Shown: positions 61,726 through 64,000 of the stretch, one piece after another
Numbering within the stretch: position 1 is the stretch's first letter
Layout of the letters: the number at the start of each line of letters is the position of its first letter
Assembly: GCA_050251035.1 (NCBI GenBank)
Contig: JBFWNN010000026.1
Span: 8,269-72,268 of the forward strand
From: Taklimakanibacter sp050251035
GTDB taxonomy: Bacteria > Pseudomonadota > Alphaproteobacteria > Rhizobiales > Aestuariivirgaceae
DNA length: 64,000 nt
Direction: 5' to 3'
Position numbers and translations under genes: made by a program
The notes under the pieces: generated by a model
What the model was told of the DNA's origin: nothing
Seen by the model: only the letters and a program-made list of their open reading frames with translations
Databases searched by the model: none

Positions 61726-64000
61726 ATGGATAACCCCGCGACAAGACTGCCTCAGGTCTTCACCGACTGGTTCCGGGCGCGCGGCTGGGTTCCGCGTCCG
61801 CACCAGCTGCAGGTGCTGGACAAGGCTCAGGCCGGATCGGACGTGCTCCTGATCTCGCCGACGGGCGGCGGCAAGACGCTCGCCGGCTTCCTGCCGAGCC
61901 TCGTCGAGCTGACCGGTACGAGGGAGCGGCACGGCATCCACACGCTCTATATCTCGCCGCTCAAGGCGCTCGCCGTCGACATCGCGCGCAATCTCGAGAC
62001 ACCGGTCAGGGAAATGAACCTGCCGGTCCGCATCGAGACGCGCACCGGCGACACGCCGCATTCGCGGCGCAAGCGCCAGCGCGAGAAGCCGCCCGACATA
62101 TTGATCACCACGCCCGAGCAGGTGTCGCTGCTCGTCGCCGATGCGGGGGCGGCGCATATGCTGAAGGACCTCCGCACCATCGTTCTCGACGAATTGCATT
62201 CGCTCGTCACCTCGAAGCGCGGCGTGCTCTTGTCGCTCGCACTGTCACGGGTGCAGACTCTCGCGCCCGCGGCGCGCCGCATCGGCCTTTCGGCCACGGT
62301 CGCCGATCCGGACGCGCTCAGGGCCTGGCTCACCCCGCAGGGGCGCGGGACGAATCTGGCCGAGCTGGTGCTGGGGGCCGCCGGCGCCGCGCCCCAGATT
62401 CGCATCCTCAAATCGGCCGAGCGCGTGCCCTGGGCCGGCCACACGTCGCGCTATGCGATCCCCGAAGTCTATGCCGCCATCAAGGCGGCGCGCATGACGC
62501 TCATCTTCGTCAACACCCGCTCGCAGGCGGAAATGACCTTCCAGGGCCTGTGGACGGCCAATGAGGACCATCTGCCGATCGCGCTGCATCACGGCTCGCT
62601 CGACGTGGCGCAGCGGCGCAAGGTGGAAGCGGCCATGGCGGCCGGCAAGCTGCGCGCCGTCGTCTGCACCTCGACCCTCGATCTCGGCATCGACTGGGGC
62701 GATGTCGATCTCGTCATCCATGTCGGCGCGCCCAAGGGATCGAGCCGCCTCCTGCAGCGCATCGGCCGCTCCAACCACCGGCTCGACGAGCCCTCGCAGG
62801 CGCTGCTCGTGCCCTCCAACCGCTTCGAGGTGCTGGAATGCGAGGCGGCGCGCCACGCCGCCGCCGAGGGGGCCCAGGACACCGAATACCCGACGGTGCT
62901 CAAGCTCGACGTCCTCGCCCAGCACATATTGTGCCGCGCCTGCGCCGCGCCGTTCCATCCCGACCAGCTCTATGACGAGGTCAAGACCGCCTGGACCTAT
63001 CGCAACCTGACGCGCGCGGACTTCGACCGCGCCGTCGAATTCGTGACCAATGGCGGCTATGCGCTCAAGGCCTATGAGCGCTATGCCAAGCTCAAGCCCT
63101 GGGGCCAGGGCGAGCTGCGCCTCGCTCATCCGCGTCTCGCCCAGCAATACCGGCTCAATATGGGCACCATCATCGAAGCCGAGATGCTGAAAGTCAGGCT
63201 GGCGCATATCCGCAAGCGGCTCGGCAAGCGGCTGGTCACCGGCGGGCGGGTGCTGGGCGAGATGGAGGAATGGTTCCTGAGCCAGCTCGGCATCGGCGAT
63301 ACCTTCGTCTTCGGCGGCGAGGTCCTGCGCTTCGAAGGACTAGACGAGTTCGGCGCGCTCGCCTCGCGCTCGACGGCGAGCGATGCCGCGGTCCCATCCT
63401 ATGAAGGCGGCAAGTTTCCGCTCTCCACCTATCTCGCCCTGCGGGTTCGCGAGATGCTCGCCGATCCCCAGACCTGGCCGGCGCTCCCGCCGCAAGTGCG
63501 CGACTGGCTCTCGGTCCAGCGCTGGAAGTCGATCATCCCGTCGCCCCGCCAGATGCTGATCGAGACCTTTCCGCGGGCGCAGCGCCATTACATGGTGTGC
63601 TACCCTTTCGAAGGACGGCTCGCCCATCAGACGCTCGGCATGCTGCTGACACGGCGGCTCGAGCGCCTCGGCGCCCAGCCCATGGGTTTCGTCGCCTCCG
63701 AATATGCGCTCGTGGTATGGACCCTGCGCGACCTGTCGCTGATGATCTCGTCCCGGCGCCTCGATCTCGGCCGGCTCTTCGGCGAGGACATGCTGGGCGA
63801 TGACCTCGATGCCTGGCTGGCCGAATCCAACCTGATGAAGCGCACGTTCCGCAATGCGGCGATCATCGCCGGGCTCATCGAGCGGCGCTGGCCCGGCAAG
63901 GAGAAGACGGCGCGGCAGACGACGGTCAATTCCGATCTCGTCTATGACGTGCTGAGACGGCACGAGCCACAGCACAACCTGCTCCGCGCCGCCGGGGATG
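61726..64000 (+). CDS. ligase-associated DEXH-box helicase, Lhr-like (partial at window end)
   Basis: About 758 codons are visible before the right edge; the family is slightly longer, so the C-terminus is missing. Helicase motifs: I SPTGGGKT (44-51), II DELH (155-158), III LSATV, and VI LLQRIGRSNHR. The Lhr core winged-helix region follows. GGAG precedes the ATG. Members usually lie with an ATP-dependent DNA ligase, an exonuclease and a phosphoesterase in a DNA repair cluster, which would be expected just beyond this window. Confidence 0.9.
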   Translation, partial: MDNPATRLPQVFTDWFRARGWVPRPHQLQVLDKAQAGSDVLLISPTGGGKTLAGFLPSLVELTGTRERHGIHTLYISPLKALAVDIARNLETPVREMNLPVRIETRTGDTPHSRRKRQREKPPDILITTPEQVSLLVADAGAAHMLKDLRTIVLDELHSLVTSKRGVLLSLALSRVQTLAPAARRIGLSATVADPDALRAWLTPQGRGTNLAELVLGAAGAAPQIRILKSAERVPWAGHTSRYAIPEVYAAIKAARMTLIFVNTRSQAEMTFQGLWTANEDHLPIALHHGSLDVAQRRKVEAAMAAGKLRAVVCTSTLDLGIDWGDVDLVIHVGAPKGSSRLLQRIGRSNHRLDEPSQALLVPSNRFEVLECEAARHAAAEGAQDTEYPTVLKLDVLAQHILCRACAAPFHPDQLYDEVKTAWTYRNLTRADFDRAVEFVTNGGYALKAYERYAKLKPWGQGELRLAHPRLAQQYRLNMGTIIEAEMLKVRLAHIRKRLGKRLVTGGRVLGEMEEWFLSQLGIGDTFVFGGEVLRFEGLDEFGALASRSTASDAAVPSYEGGKFPLSTYLALRVREMLADPQTWPALPPQVRDWLSVQRWKSIIPSPRQMLIETFPRAQRHYMVCYPFEGRLAHQTLGMLLTRRLERLGAQPMGFVASEYALVVWTLRDLSLMISSRRLDLGRLFGEDMLGDDLDAWLAESNLMKRTFRNAAIIAGLIERRWPGKEKTARQTTVNSDLVYDVLRRHEPQHNLLRAAGD

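Overview
The window is high-GC DNA (clearly above 60% by eye) with alphaproteobacterial gene content, most likely from the order Hyphomicrobiales (Rhizobiales). The pointers are a class I lysyl-tRNA synthetase, an alphaproteobacterial long-form dCTP deaminase, a small FPYP-type membrane protein, a CtrA-type box (TTAA-N7-TTAA), and a palindrome between lysS and an aldo/keto reductase gene that resembles the short repeats scattered through rhizobial genomes. The genus cannot be named from the sequence alone.

Layout. 0-3 kb is housekeeping: apaG-argE, a dCTP deaminase and tRNA-Gly(CCC). 3-17.6 kb is a catabolic block on the minus strand made of two probable operons. One (16557 to 12245) encodes a nitrate/taurine-type ABC importer and a GMC alcohol oxidase/dehydrogenase, with a divergent LysR gene. 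The other (12117 to 3052) encodes an aspartoacylase-like deacylase, a PLP lyase, a complete Liv-type importer, an SMP-30 lactonase, a FadR-type GntR regulator and an RraA-like aldolase.

17.7-29.9 kb holds an acyl-CoA pathway: a PaaK-like CoA ligase, an acyl-CoA dehydrogenase, an enoyl-CoA hydratase, a BadH-like SDR, an amidohydrolase, a polyamine-type ABC importer and an XRE-cupin regulator. Copies of one TGTCTATT/AATAGACA palindrome lie in its intergenic regions, so it looks like a single regulon. The acyl-CoA dehydrogenase has Asp where the usual catalytic Glu lies, and alicyclic or cyclic acids are the best guess for substrate.

29.9-43.7 kb is a nitrogen-heterocycle block: a LysR gene, a BMP-type (nucleoside/purine) ABC importer, a histidine ammonia-lyase homologue with Asn at the substrate-selecting His, a DUF1989 protein, a PuuE-like deacetylase, an agmatinase-like ureohydrolase and a quinone oxidoreductase. 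A convergent DUF2848 / 8-oxoguanine deaminase pair and an SDR follow.

43.7-64 kb returns to mostly core genes: a membrane GT2 glycosyltransferase, a second copy of a YscW-META protein also present at 17.7 kb, a periplasmic solute-binding protein, pyrD-DUF952, an S24-like repressor lacking both catalytic residues, a FecR-domain protein with a CtrA-type promoter, lysS, an aldo/keto reductase, a dienelactone hydrolase, dinG-ogt-metallohydrolase, TerB, DUF3309, a MATE exporter and the start of an Lhr-like ligase-associated helicase that runs off the right edge. No insertion sequence, integrase, CRISPR array or rRNA gene was seen.

The most promising undescribed material is (a) the 18.5-29.6 kb acyl-CoA regulon and its palindrome and (b) the 31-43 kb ammonia-lyase/ureohydrolase/8-oxoguanine deaminase cluster. 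Both are inferences from gene content and single-residue changes.
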